DNA of 61,234 nucleotides, taken from NCBI RefSeq assembly GCF_030209835.1, contig NZ_JARVRF010000052.1:1-61234 (forward strand). The letters run 5' to 3'. A program made the translations under genes and the position numbers. The stretch is from Arthrobacter sp. efr-133-R2A-120. GTDB lineage: Bacteria > Actinomycetota > Actinomycetes > Actinomycetales > Micrococcaceae. The notes beneath the pieces are model-generated. The model made no database searches, had not been told where the DNA came from, and saw nothing but the letters and a program-made list of their open reading frames with translations. Position 1 is the stretch's first letter, and each line of letters starts with the position of its first letter. Of this stretch, positions 15,299 to 23,933 are shown piece after piece.

Positions 15299-16174
15299 TT
15301 GATTCCCAAAAAACTTGCCTTCTTGTTCGCTGCCGTGCTTCTCCTCGGACTGACGGGCGCCAGTGGCACTCGACCTTCCACCAACACAGCGCCCGACGCC
15401 GACCCCGCGCCAATCGCGAACGCCGCACCCGCCGCTGAGGTGGCCCCGCTCGCCGCGCCAACTCCAGCACCGCCCGCCGCACCGCAGCCGGCCGCCGCAC
15501 CCGCCCCCGCCGTCGTCGTGCCCGCCGCGCCGCAGCCTGCCTCCGCACCCGCGTCCGCCGTCGTCGTGCCCAAAGATGGCTCCGTGAAGGTGCTTGACAC
15601 CACCGCGGCCATCACCGACCCCAACTGGTTCCGCCAGGCCTACGCCGAGGGCTTCCGTCTCTACGTGATGCACTCTACGGTTTGGGGCACGTGCACCCCG
15701 TGGCAACAGACCCAGGCCCAATTGAAGATGGCGCTCGACGCCGGCCTCAAGATCGCGGTCTACACACGTGACGCTTCGTGCTGGGAGAACGGGATCAAAG
15801 CCGCCGGCCCGTACATGTCCCAACTGCAGTTTTTCGCCCTGGACATCGAACCCGGTGGATCCTTGGTCACGCGGGCCATGGTGGATGGCGTGCGGAGCCT
15901 GGGCGTGCGGCCCGTGATCTACAGTGGCAGCGGCATGTGGCCCGGACTGATGGGCAACAGCACCGCATTCTCGGACGTGCCCCTGTGGGATACCGACACG
16001 AGCAACCTCAACTACGCCGGCTGGACCGCGGACTACCTGGCACCGGCCCCTGTGCAGTACGGCGGCTGGAACACGGCTGGCACTATGCGCGTGGGGATCC
16101 AGCAGAAGTTCGAACACACCCTGAACGGCATCAACGTCGACCTGAACTCGTTCGACGCCGGCTTCCTGAAGTAG
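15299..16174 (+). CDS. Secreted GH25/DUF1906-like glycoside hydrolase
   Basis: 291 residues from a TTG start supported by AGGAG at 15288-15292. The signal peptide KKLAFLFAAVLLLGLTGA is followed by about 70 residues of Ala/Pro-rich linker containing repeated AAPQPA and VVVP units. The catalytic-like domain (about 95-291) begins VKVLDTTAAITDP. It includes FFALDIEPGG and PVIYSGSGMWPG, matching the GH25-like lysozyme / DUF1906 barrel, in which DxE lies at the end of strand 4. It may cleave peptidoglycan or another wall glycan. Activity is not proven because the family includes uncharacterised members. Confidence 0.7.
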   Translation: MIPKKLAFLFAAVLLLGLTGASGTRPSTNTAPDADPAPIANAAPAAEVAPLAAPTPAPPAAPQPAAAPAPAVVVPAAPQPASAPASAVVVPKDGSVKVLDTTAAITDPNWFRQAYAEGFRLYVMHSTVWGTCTPWQQTQAQLKMALDAGLKIAVYTRDASCWENGIKAAGPYMSQLQFFALDIEPGGSLVTRAMVDGVRSLGVRPVIYSGSGMWPGLMGNSTAFSDVPLWDTDTSNLNYAGWTADYLAPAPVQYGGWNTAGTMRVGIQQKFEHTLNGINVDLNSFDAGFLK

Positions 16175-16192
16175 GCGCTGCGCTTCTTGCCC

Positions 16193-16228
16193 TGCGCTGC
16201 GCTGAATTCCTGACGCAACGGGAATTCC
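16193..16228 (+). repeat. Left direct repeat flanking the frameshifted AbiEi/DUF559-type gene
   Basis: This 36-bp sequence, starting TGCGCTGCGCTGAATTCC, is about 80% identical and in the same orientation to 17321-17356 on the other side of the pseudogene. It partly overlaps the 18-bp tandem repeat at 16221-16256. Confidence 0.5.
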
Positions 16229-16256
16229 GGGGGCGTCAGGAATTCCGGGGGCGTCA
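16221..16256 (+). repeat. 18-bp tandem repeat, two units
   Basis: GGAATTCCGGGGGCGTCA occurs twice head to tail (16221-16238, 16239-16256), perfectly conserved, in the intergenic region before the pseudogene. Confidence 0.8.
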
Positions 16257-16289
16257 GGCACGGGACGCGTCGGGATTGTTTCCTTGGAG

Positions 16290-16298
16290 TTGTCCACA
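16290..16298 (+). promoter_or_regulatory. TTGTCCACA box before the frameshifted AbiEi/DUF559-type gene
   Basis: TTGTCCACATGGGGGAATTC lies 54-62 bp before the ATG at 16352. An almost identical block, TTGTCCACATAGGGGAACCC, precedes the homologous intact gene at 52660. TTGTCCACA matches the actinobacterial DnaA-box consensus, but may simply be a -35 element or an operator. Confidence 0.45.
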
Positions 16299-16351
16299 TG
16301 GGGGAATTCGGTGCTGTCGCGGGCCTCGATCCACGTGGCAGGTTCGTAGGC

Positions 16352-17306
16352 ATGACCCAGTTGCCCCGACTGATCCTCAGCCGAGATCACCTTTTTCACG
16401 GAACGACTCTCAAGGAACTCGCTCGGAGTGCCAAGGCGGGCGCCTTGCATCGCGTCCGCCAAGGAGTGTACGTTGACGGCGCTGCGTGGGACGCACTGAA
16501 ACCGTGGGAACAATATCGTGTCCGGGTCAACGCTGCGGCCGAAACCTCCAGCTCGCGGACCATTTTCGCCAGACACTCGGCGGCGTCTGTATGGGGTATC
16601 CCCACCATCGGACTGCATCATCCGGTGCAGGCCGTGACCCTGAGGAACGACGGCGGCCGCTCTCGGGCCGGAATATCCCGCCACTACGCGGACCCCGCCA
16701 GCCTCAAGGTGTATCGCCGAGAGGGACTTCTGGTGACTGACAGGGTGCGCACGGTGCTGGATCTGGCCGCTTTCACCCCGTTCGTCGAATCCATCGCTCC
16801 ATTGGATCACGTCCTCAAATCCGACCGGAAAAGGGGGTTGCCCGCCATTCACGAAAGAGGCACTTCTGGCGGGAGTGGATGGAATTTACACGGCGGCGGC
16901 CACCCGGAGAATCCAAGCGGCGATCGATTTCGCAGATCCCCTGTCCGGATCTGCGGGGGAATCCTACAGCCGCGCTTTGATGCATGTCGCCGGATTCGAG
17001 GCCCCAGTTCTTCAACGTGAATTCCGCGACGAAGCGGGCCTGGTGGGCTATTCGGACTTCTATTGGAAGGGTGTGTGGTTGGCCGGGGAGTTCGACGGCA
17101 TCGATAAGTACCTGAAACCGGAATTCCTCAAGGGACGCACCCCCGCTCAAGCCGTCGTCGAGGAGAAGCTGCGCGAGGACCGGATCCGTGCCACGGGGTG
17201 CGGCGTCGTCCGTTGGGTGTGGGCAGAACTCATGGCTCCCGGCGTGTTCGAACGGAAGCTGGCAGCGGCAGGGGTGCCCCGGCGTCGTCCGCGTGGATCC
17301 CGATGA
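16352..17306 (+). pseudogene. Frameshifted AbiEi-type/DUF559 protein gene
   Basis: The first part (16352 to about 16841) encodes an AbiEi-like N-terminal region ending LDHVLKSDRKRGL. The homologous continuation, PPFTKEALLAGVDGIY and on to the stop at 17304-17306, is in the next frame. The shift maps to the CCC at 16841-16843: one C fewer would join both parts. The C-terminal half has the Vsr/DUF559-like pattern, with VGYSDFYWKGVWLAGEFDG where the acidic residues and EFDG align with the VDxxxxxxxVELDG of the 52.7-kb homologue. About 317 residues if repaired. A sequencing error in a C tract cannot be excluded. Confidence 0.7.
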
Positions 17307-17320
17307 GGCGCTGACTGCCT

Positions 17321-17356
17321 GGCGCTGCGCTGAGTGCCTGGCGCTGCCGGAATTCC
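17321..17356 (+). repeat. Right direct repeat flanking the frameshifted AbiEi/DUF559-type gene
   Basis: This 36-bp relative of 16193-16228 begins GGCGCTGCGCTGAGTGCC and ends GGAATTCC, starting 15 bp after the pseudogene stop. Confidence 0.5.
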
Positions 17357-17412
17357 CTGTGCGACAGGTATTTGGCGCGTCGCAAAGGAGGTGGCGTCCT
17401 AGGATGAAAGGG

Positions 17413-18633
17413 ATGACGACAACCAGCACCGTTCAACCCTTCAATCTCCGCAGCATCGCGTTGCCCGCTTTTGGGCCCGCCTTGCTGTTCTGTATCGGCG
17501 AAGGCGCGGTGCTTCCGGTGGTGGCGCTGTCCGCCCGCGACCTTGGCGCTTCCGTGGCCGTGTCCGCGTTGGTGGTCACCCTGATCGGGCTGGGATCCTG
17601 GTTCTTCAACCTGCCTGCGTCACTCATCACCATCAAGTTCGGCGAACGATGGGCCATCGTAGCCGCAGGCGCCGCCGGAGCATTGGCCTTGTTGACCGCC
17701 GGATTCGCGCCGCTCCTTGCGCACAACGGCATCTGGCTGCTCGCCGCGGCGATGACCGTCGTCGGGATGTGCACGAGCGTCTTCAACCTCGCGCGCCAGA
17801 AGTACCTCACGGAAGCCGTCCCCGTTATCTACCGGGCACGCGCGCTCTCGACGTTGGGCGGCGTCACCCGGATCGGCGTGTTCATCGGTCCGTTCGTCGG
17901 CGCGGCCGTGATGCAGTTCGCCGGCATCAGCGGCGCGTATTGGGTTGGCGTGGTGGGCATGGCTGCCGCCGCGGTGCTGTCCCTCACCATCCCGGATCTT
18001 GTGTTGCCGGACGACGTCGACGGCGGCCGCAAGGGCCCCGAGCCCACCCTCCGGGGCGTCGCGGTTTCCCACGCGGGCGTGTTCCTGACGGTCGGGACCG
18101 GGATCCTGCTGCTCAGCGCACTGCGGGCCTCCCGCCAGGTGGTCATTCCCTTGTGGGCGGACCACCTGGGAATGGACGCAACACATGCGTCGCTGATCTA
18201 CGGCTTGTCCGGCGCGATCGACATGCTCGTGTTCTATCCGGCCGGCAAGCTCATGGACCGCAAGGGGCGCATGTGGGTCGCAGTGCCGTCCACCCTCATC
18301 ATGGGCGCGGCCTTGTTCCTGATACCGTCATCCGCCGAGTTTGTGGGGCTGCTGCTCGCCTCGCTCCTGATCGGCTTCGGCAACGGCATCAGCTCGGGAC
18401 TCATCATGACGCTCGGGGCCGACTTTTCCCCGGAGAAGGGACGCGGGCAATTCCTCGGCTTGTGGAGGTTCATCTCCGACGCCGGTGCCACAGGTGGGCC
18501 CGTGCTGCTCTCGGCCCTGACTGCCGGAGTGTCGCTCGCGGCGGGCGTTTGGGCCACAGGCGTCCTGGGCGTGGCAGCGGCGGCGGTGTTCGCCGTCGTG
18601 CTCCCGAAACTCAAGCACCGCAGGAACTACTAG
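17413..18633 (+). CDS. MFS transporter of unknown substrate
   Basis: 406 residues with twelve predicted membrane helices. The loop before helix 3 and the charged motif KLMDRKGRMWVAVPSTLIMG in the second half are typical of drug-resistance-like MFS proteins. Two starts compete. The ATG at 17404 lies 12 nt after AAAGGAGG. The ATG at 17413 has GAAAGG close upstream and TAGGAT 7 nt before it, and is preferred. No neighbour suggests a substrate; an efflux role is possible but unproven. Confidence 0.75.
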   Translation: MTTTSTVQPFNLRSIALPAFGPALLFCIGEGAVLPVVALSARDLGASVAVSALVVTLIGLGSWFFNLPASLITIKFGERWAIVAAGAAGALALLTAGFAPLLAHNGIWLLAAAMTVVGMCTSVFNLARQKYLTEAVPVIYRARALSTLGGVTRIGVFIGPFVGAAVMQFAGISGAYWVGVVGMAAAAVLSLTIPDLVLPDDVDGGRKGPEPTLRGVAVSHAGVFLTVGTGILLLSALRASRQVVIPLWADHLGMDATHASLIYGLSGAIDMLVFYPAGKLMDRKGRMWVAVPSTLIMGAALFLIPSSAEFVGLLLASLLIGFGNGISSGLIMTLGADFSPEKGRGQFLGLWRFISDAGATGGPVLLSALTAGVSLAAGVWATGVLGVAAAAVFAVVLPKLKHRRNY

Positions 18634-18665
18634 TCCCCACCGGCTCCCTCTCCTTCGCAAGCTCA

Positions 18666-18739
18666 GGCAGGGACCCTCGCCGGCGGGGCCCCAACACCGG
18701 CTCGGGCCCAACCACCGGCAGGGACCCTCGCCGGCGGGG
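18666..18739. repeat. 23-bp direct repeat pair
   Basis: A 23-bp unit beginning GGCAGGGACCCTCGCC and ending GGCGGGG occurs perfectly at 18666-18688 and 18717-18739. It lies between the MFS and acyltransferase genes and may also act as a terminator region. Confidence 0.75.
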
Positions 18740-18753
18740 ACTTGCGAGGCGAG

Positions 18754-18777
18754 GGTGGCGGTGGGGATTAGTTGGGT
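18754..18777. repeat. 24-bp element shared with 52191-52214
   Basis: GGTGGCGGTGGGGATT followed by AGTTGGGT is the reverse complement, with one mismatch, of 52191-52214. That copy directly adjoins a family A palindrome. It is probably a fragment of the same repeat family. Confidence 0.6.
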
Positions 18778-18824
18778 CGGCAGCTCCCAGACTCCGGTCA
18801 GGTGCCTCCGGTATGGTGGATTGG

Positions 18825-20096
18825 ATGTTCTCAGTCATCTCGCCTCCGCATCGTGCCCCCACTGCGAATCCGACCTCTGGGAAACCCGACACACACGGCG
18901 CCCAGCCGCTTGGTTCCGGGGCGGGGAATCGCCTGCCGAAGAGCGAAGCAAAGCAGTCCCGGCCGGATCTCGCGACACTCACCGCACTTCGTTTTGTTGC
19001 CGCGCTGTGGGTGGTGTTTTTCCATCTTCAAGCGATGCAGCACACCTTCCTCGCCCCCGTCTACGAGCTGTTCCGTCCCGTCATTGCCTACGGCGACCTT
19101 GGCGTGGACGTGTTCTTTGTGCTCAGCGGCTTCATCATCACCTACACCTACCTGGACCGGCTCGGCCCACGGTTCCGCTGGCGAGCCGCAGCGGACTTTG
19201 TCTGGGCCCGGTTCGCCCGGATGTGGCCTGCGTTCGCCCTGGTGGTGGGCGTCCTGGGCCTATGGTTCGTGTACGGGACCGCGCAGGAATCCGTGCGCGA
19301 GTGGTCACTCCAGACCCAGGCTCCGGACCTGTCGCCGTGGGGGCTGGCCAAGCAGCTCTTGATGATGCATCTCTGGTTCCAACCGGGTACCGACGGCGCC
19401 AGTTGGTTCGGCCCGGGCTGGACAGTCAGTGCCGAGTGGCTGGCCTACTTGGCGTTTCCGCTACTGGCCCTGGTCCTGTTCCGGCTGCGCGGGCTGCATC
19501 CGTTGGCGGCGCTGGCAGCTTCTGTCCTGGTCCTCCTGCCGACGGCCGTCTGGGGTCCGGACCTGCCAGTCGCCACGGACGGGCATCAGCCGTACGAATG
19601 GCTGTTGCGGATCGTATGCTGCTTCATTGCCGGCGCATTCGCTTGCATCGCCGCCCGGAACGTAGACCGCATGAAGTTCAACCCCGCCCTCGCCGGTCCC
19701 GGCGCCCTGCTGACCGGAACCGCCGTCGTCATCTTCCTGGCCACGGCCGGAAAACCGGGCCCCGGACGCCTGGCTGTGCTTGCCTTCCCGCTGCTCATCG
19801 CCCTGCTTAGCCTGACCCGGGGATGGCTCGGCTCGGCGTTGTCCGCGCGGTGGCTGCAGTACGGCGGGCGGAGCTCCTACAGTCTGTACTTGGTCCACAT
19901 GTTCTTCATCTACCTCTTCTACTGGCTCATCAGGGACTGGCCGCACGGTGCCGGACCCCTGGTGGAGAACCTGCTCGCGGCGACGTGTCTGCTCGGGATT
20001 GCCTTGGCCACCCACCTGCTGTTCAAGTACGTCGAGGAACCGGCCCGGCTCCGGCTGCGCGCACTCGTGCCGAGGGCGGGTGCCGCGCGGGTGTGA
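18825..20096 (+). CDS. Membrane acyltransferase (acyltransferase 3 / OafA-like)
   Basis: 423 residues from the ATG at 18825, which lies 7 nt after TATGGT (leaderless). The first helix has ALRFVAALWVVFFH, the family signature with the catalytic-type Arg and His. LGVDVFFVLSGFIITY follows, and about ten membrane helices in total are expected. The end reads LVHMFFIYLFYWLI and YVEEPARLRLRAL. Such enzymes transfer acetyl or other acyl groups to surface glycans or lipids. The frame stays open far upstream across the MFS gene in another reading frame, which is an artefact of high GC. Confidence 0.82.
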   Translation: MFSVISPPHRAPTANPTSGKPDTHGAQPLGSGAGNRLPKSEAKQSRPDLATLTALRFVAALWVVFFHLQAMQHTFLAPVYELFRPVIAYGDLGVDVFFVLSGFIITYTYLDRLGPRFRWRAAADFVWARFARMWPAFALVVGVLGLWFVYGTAQESVREWSLQTQAPDLSPWGLAKQLLMMHLWFQPGTDGASWFGPGWTVSAEWLAYLAFPLLALVLFRLRGLHPLAALAASVLVLLPTAVWGPDLPVATDGHQPYEWLLRIVCCFIAGAFACIAARNVDRMKFNPALAGPGALLTGTAVVIFLATAGKPGPGRLAVLAFPLLIALLSLTRGWLGSALSARWLQYGGRSSYSLYLVHMFFIYLFYWLIRDWPHGAGPLVENLLAATCLLGIALATHLLFKYVEEPARLRLRALVPRAGAARV

Positions 20097-20139
20097 CCGG
20101 ATCTGGGCGACGCCCGCCCGTTTGCGCGGCGAGAGCCCG

Positions 20140-20934
20140 TTAGTCGAGGGGATTGAGGAACGCGGCCGTGTCCGCTGCCACCTGGTCCGGACACTCCCAC
20201 AAGACCAGGTGCCCGACCCCCGGATAAACCTTCAACACGGCGCCTGGTATTCGAGCCGCCAGGGCCTCCTGGTGCCTTCGAGGCAGCACGGCGTCATGCG
20301 CGCCCCACAAGATCAGGGTGGGCGCGAGAATGGTTCCGGACTCGGTGGGCGGAGTTGCCGTGCGCAAACCATCGAGGATGCGCTTCCACGCATGGGCGGG
20401 CATCCTGACTCCGTCGCGTACCCGGTCCTCGATAAACCAGGCAGGAATTGCGTGCAGCAACGGGAACCAAGCCAGGGAATTCCTTACCCAGTCCTCGTCG
20501 ATGGGGTCCTGGAGAGTGGCGACTTGGTCTGCGAAAGCAGGCCGACCCCGCAGGCTTAGGGGAGTGCCCACCAGCACGAGCGCCGCGACGCGATCGGGGT
20601 ACCCGATGGCTAATTGCTGGGCTACGTAACCGCCGCTGGAGGAACCAAGGACGAACGCCCTGTGCACGCCGAGCGCATCCAGGATGGCTGCGGCGTCCTC
20701 GGCTTGTTCTATCAGCGAATACCCGTGCTCGGGCTTCTCGGCGTCGCCCTGCCCACGGAGGTCGGGCGCATAGACCCTGAAGTCCGTCACCAGAGGTAAG
20801 AGGCGGTCAAAACTACGGCGGGATTCACCCCAGGCGTGCAATAGCAACAGCGGCTTCGCATCGGCGTCGCCGTGGACAATACACGGAATCCGGATGCCCG
20901 TGGTGAGCCTGAGATCCAGGACTTCGGCGCCCAT
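20140..20934 (-). CDS. Alpha/beta-hydrolase
   Basis: 264 residues. The nucleophile elbow is GSSSGG, within AFVLGSSSGGYVAQQLA, the acid is probably Asp in LWGAHDAVLP, and the histidine is in YPGVGHLVLWE. The oxyanion region is LLLLHAWGESRRSF. The ATG at 20934 lies 6 nt after TACCCT on the minus strand, so the mRNA is probably leaderless. The much longer open frame upstream is antisense to the next gene. Substrate unknown; haloperoxidase/esterase-like relatives are common. It is divergent from the membrane-protein gene at 21026. Confidence 0.8.
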   Translation of the reverse strand: MGAEVLDLRLTTGIRIPCIVHGDADAKPLLLLHAWGESRRSFDRLLPLVTDFRVYAPDLRGQGDAEKPEHGYSLIEQAEDAAAILDALGVHRAFVLGSSSGGYVAQQLAIGYPDRVAALVLVGTPLSLRGRPAFADQVATLQDPIDEDWVRNSLAWFPLLHAIPAWFIEDRVRDGVRMPAHAWKRILDGLRTATPPTESGTILAPTLILWGAHDAVLPRRHQEALAARIPGAVLKVYPGVGHLVLWECPDQVAADTAAFLNPLD

Positions 20935-21025
20935 AGCATCAGGGTACGCCGGAATCGTTGACACCTGGGAAGCATTGGCGTTCGATGATCGCAGGGGGAG
21001 CTGCCTCGGCGTGGAGGAACAGTTC

Positions 21026-21808
21026 ATGCGCGAAATCCGGAATGCGAAAGCAATATCCATCGTGGCAGGCAGCACCCTGGTGCTTGAGGGCTGTGCCGGG
21101 ATGTGGCTGGCCGCCACAGCGCCGCCTGGACCGGAGAACGGCAGGATTGTTCTGCTTTCCTTCTTGTATGCCGTCGGTGCCCTGATCTTGGGTGTCGTCA
21201 TGCTGACCTGGCGCTTCTGGTCCAAGCCGATGGTCCTGGTGCGGGCGCAGGTGGCCGACGCCTTTCCCTTGATCTTGCCCATCGCTGTGCTCGTGCCCGG
21301 GCTTCTTTCCGTGCCAGAGATCGCAGATCCCGCCCGTCCATACCTGTGGTTGGGTGGCCTGCTATTGGCGTCCACTGTCATTTCGATAGCGACTCCGGAG
21401 AACGCGACGCTCCGGGAGATTCCTCCGCTGCGCCCGGGGCACTTCCTCGATTGGCTCAGATGGCAGAATTTCGGTGCCGGCTCGCTCGGGGCTTCGTTCT
21501 TGTTCACCGCGGCGTTCTTTTTCGATTCACACCAACATGGTGACTTCACACCGTTGATCATCGTGCTGGCACTCGCCCAAGCGACCGTGAGCGTTTGGCG
21601 CATCATGGAGCACCGGCAATTTTCCAAGATCGGGGTGCGCCTTTCCGGCCTGCAGATCAATTGGCTACGCGTCATCCATGTCAGCCGAGGACACGAGGCG
21701 GCTGTCAAGGAACTCCGCACGATGTACCCCAAAATCGGCCCGACGCTTGCCGACACCACCATCGAAAACCTCTATCGGGCGGACGCGCCCAGCGGGTCGA
21801 GCCTCTAG
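21026..21808 (+). CDS. Uncharacterised membrane protein
   Basis: 260 residues from the ATG at 21026, preceded by GGAGGA seven bases away. The N-terminal half has about five hydrophobic helices (for example IVAGSTLVLEGCAGMWLAA, LLSFLYAVGALILGVVMLTW and YLWLGGLLLASTVISI). A soluble C-terminal tail of about 50 residues follows, with INWLRVIHVSRGHEAAVKEL. I do not recognise the family and see no catalytic motif. A strong hairpin follows the stop. Confidence 0.6.
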   Translation: MREIRNAKAISIVAGSTLVLEGCAGMWLAATAPPGPENGRIVLLSFLYAVGALILGVVMLTWRFWSKPMVLVRAQVADAFPLILPIAVLVPGLLSVPEIADPARPYLWLGGLLLASTVISIATPENATLREIPPLRPGHFLDWLRWQNFGAGSLGASFLFTAAFFFDSHQHGDFTPLIIVLALAQATVSVWRIMEHRQFSKIGVRLSGLQINWLRVIHVSRGHEAAVKELRTMYPKIGPTLADTTIENLYRADAPSGSSL

Positions 21809-21810
21809 AT

Positions 21811-21893
21811 CCCACCACCTTTGGCCGGCTCAGCAGTCCGGGATCCCCGAATATACGGGGATCCCGGACTGGAAAGCTGTTCAAAAGTGGTCG
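21811..21893. repeat. Convergent-gene hairpin element, family C, copy 1
   Basis: The inner stem is perfect over 15 bp (21835-21849 with 21856-21870; arms AGTCCGGGATCCCCG and complement, 6-nt loop). Outer arms CCACCTTTGGCCGG and CAAAAGTGG surround it. A relative lies at 36776-36855. Both copies sit between convergent genes, so a bidirectional terminator role is likely. Confidence 0.75.
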
Positions 21894-21950
21894 AAATGTT
21901 GAACCCAGGGCCGTGAACCCCAGGGCCGTGAACCCCGGGTTCCCCTTACG

Positions 21951-23933
21951 TCAGACCCTCGGGAACTTGGCGTTGAGGCGGAACAGGAACGCAGCGGTCG
22001 CGTCGCGGTGCACGGGTTGAAGGGGCTGGAATATCGCTCCTCCCGGTACCGCCCAGCCGGTGGTGATGCCGTTGGCAGCGAGCCAGCTGATCTCCTTATA
22101 GAACGGGTAGCTGGCGGGAACGTCGAGGAACGTCACGGTCGGGGTTACCGCCGGGCTGCCGCTCAATCGGTAGAGGAACGCGGCCATCGCATCCCGGTTC
22201 ACCGAATCCAGCGGGTGGAAGGATCTCGTGTTGTTCGGCCCTGGGTACCCGGTGGTGATGCCGGTGGAGGCCAGCCAGGTGATTTCCTTGTAGAACTGGT
22301 CCGTGGTGGGAACGTCAGTGAACGGGGACGCAGCGGGTGCGGTAAACGCCGGGCTGCCCTTGTACCGGTAGATGAACGCTGCCATCGCTTCCCGGCTGAT
22401 CGACTGCAGCGGTTCAAACAGCGTGGTGCCGTTGGGCTGCGGGAACCCGGTAGTGATTCCGTTGGCGGCGAGCCAGGTGATCTCGTTGTAGAACGGATAT
22501 GTTGGCGGGATGTCGGCGAACGAGGCGCCGTTGTCGTACATCTCGTAGTCGTCCGTGGTGATGGTGCCGTTGGTTTGGATGTTCAGGCCCCAACTGATGC
22601 CTGAAGCGCCGGCCGGCAGGGGTGGCGTAGTCCAGGTGATCTGGGTCCAGTTCGCCGCGGCGAGGACCAGGGGACTTGCGGTCCAGTATGCCCAGAACCC
22701 GTTACCGACACGGTAATAGACTTCGAATTGGGTCGCCGCGGTGGATTTATACCAGGCTTTCAGCTGATACGTATGTCCTGGTGTTCCTGACGGCGAGCAT
22801 CCGCCGAGGTCCAGGGCGGGCAGGAGTTTCGCGTCCCCGGACACCCAGCCTGTGACGGTGAGCTGTTCAGCGTTCGTACCGGTGTGCCCGGGTGTGACGA
22901 TGGAGAAGGCCGGGGTGTTTGTGCCGTACCCGCCGGCTGCCCAGCACTGAGGGATGGTGTTGACCAGGGTTTCCAGGCTGGCGTTTTGGATCATGTTTAC
23001 CCCGGGCCCTGGCGGCGGAGGTAGAGCGGGGCCCGCGACCGCAGGCTGCTGGGTGCCGCCGACCACCTGGTCCACGGTCTGCACAGCGACGGTACCGGCG
23101 GCCTTTTGCTGTGCCAGCCAAGTGGCGAACTGGGTGAACAGGGTCGGGGTGATGGTCAGCGTCGGGTCCGTGCCGACGGCGATGTGGTGGAAGGTCAGTT
23201 GGACCCACCCGCCGGTGGTTGTCTGGGCGTGGGTCACCTGGTTCTGCAGATTCGCCAGGGTCCACGTGCTGTCTACCTCATCCGGCGCCTTCGTGTCGTA
23301 GGCGTTGACCGGGGGGATGGTGTCGGCCGCGGGAAGCGTCGCCGATGCGGGGTCCTTGCTGGCGGCGTCGCCCAGGCCACGGGCACTGTTGTAGCCGCAC
23401 CCTTTCACCAAGGCCTCGGTGGCCGGGTCTTCGGAAGCGAAGGGGTAGGCGAAACTCGTGACTTTGAAGCCCATGTTCATCAGGGCCACGCGGCCGTCGC
23501 AGATCTGCCGGCTCGACTCGGCGGGGATCAGGGACACAAGATCCGGGTGGGTCACGGTGTGTCCGCCGATCTCATTGCCGTCGGCGGCAATTTGCTGCAG
23601 GTTAGCGGTGGTCAAGTAGGTGGGCTGGTCGATCCACCCGGTGGTGATGAAAAACGTGCCAACCAAGCCCAGGCTCTTCATTGTGGCTTCAGCCGTCAAC
23701 TGGTCCGCGTTACCGTCATCGAACGTCAGCGACACTACCGTGTTCGGGGCAGCATGAGCCGGAGCGGCGAATCCCACCCCGGCCAGCAGGCCGGCAATCA
23801 TCAGCGCCGTGCTGCCGAAGGCGGTCCAGCGTTTGCGAAAGTGCTTACCGATCCGTATCCCGTTCGCATTGGGCCGTGCGCGGCCCTCGCGTGGCGATTC
23901 CGTCGCCCCTCGCTGCTCATTCGTGGTACTCAT
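21951..23933 (-). CDS. Cell-surface polysaccharide deacetylase with three SLH domains
   Basis: 660 residues; the ATG at 23933 follows GGAGGAG. The signal peptide ends near AHAAP (residues 59-63). The NodB domain (about 64-300) has FDDGNAD at 71-77 and the metal motif H125-TVT-H129. A jelly-roll carbohydrate-binding-like module covers about 325-470. Three S-layer homology repeats at about 472-525, 537-590 and 601-654 share WLAANGITTG and EAMAAFIYR-type cores. The protein should be exported and held on wall glycans while removing acetyl groups from peptidoglycan, chitin or an exopolysaccharide. It converges on an unknown membrane protein across a strong hairpin. Confidence 0.85.
   Translation of the reverse strand: MSTTNEQRGATESPREGRARPNANGIRIGKHFRKRWTAFGSTALMIAGLLAGVGFAAPAHAAPNTVVSLTFDDGNADQLTAEATMKSLGLVGTFFITTGWIDQPTYLTTANLQQIAADGNEIGGHTVTHPDLVSLIPAESSRQICDGRVALMNMGFKVTSFAYPFASEDPATEALVKGCGYNSARGLGDAASKDPASATLPAADTIPPVNAYDTKAPDEVDSTWTLANLQNQVTHAQTTTGGWVQLTFHHIAVGTDPTLTITPTLFTQFATWLAQQKAAGTVAVQTVDQVVGGTQQPAVAGPALPPPPGPGVNMIQNASLETLVNTIPQCWAAGGYGTNTPAFSIVTPGHTGTNAEQLTVTGWVSGDAKLLPALDLGGCSPSGTPGHTYQLKAWYKSTAATQFEVYYRVGNGFWAYWTASPLVLAAANWTQITWTTPPLPAGASGISWGLNIQTNGTITTDDYEMYDNGASFADIPPTYPFYNEITWLAANGITTGFPQPNGTTLFEPLQSISREAMAAFIYRYKGSPAFTAPAASPFTDVPTTDQFYKEITWLASTGITTGYPGPNNTRSFHPLDSVNRDAMAAFLYRLSGSPAVTPTVTFLDVPASYPFYKEISWLAANGITTGWAVPGGAIFQPLQPVHRDATAAFLFRLNAKFPRV

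Noticed and set aside
16290..16298. Replication origin suggested by DnaA-box-like TTGTCCACA
   Set aside because: Single boxes only, no AT-rich unwinding region, and no dnaA, dnaN or gyrB nearby.
17649..18824. Large open frame running through the MFS gene into the acyltransferase
   Set aside because: Within the MFS gene it is Arg/Pro/Gly-rich shadow sequence. The real acyltransferase begins at 18825 behind TATGGT.
20935..21762. N-terminal extension of the alpha/beta hydrolase frame (open to 21762)
   Set aside because: The extra sequence is antisense to the membrane-protein gene and the family fold starts at 20934 next to a leaderless promoter.
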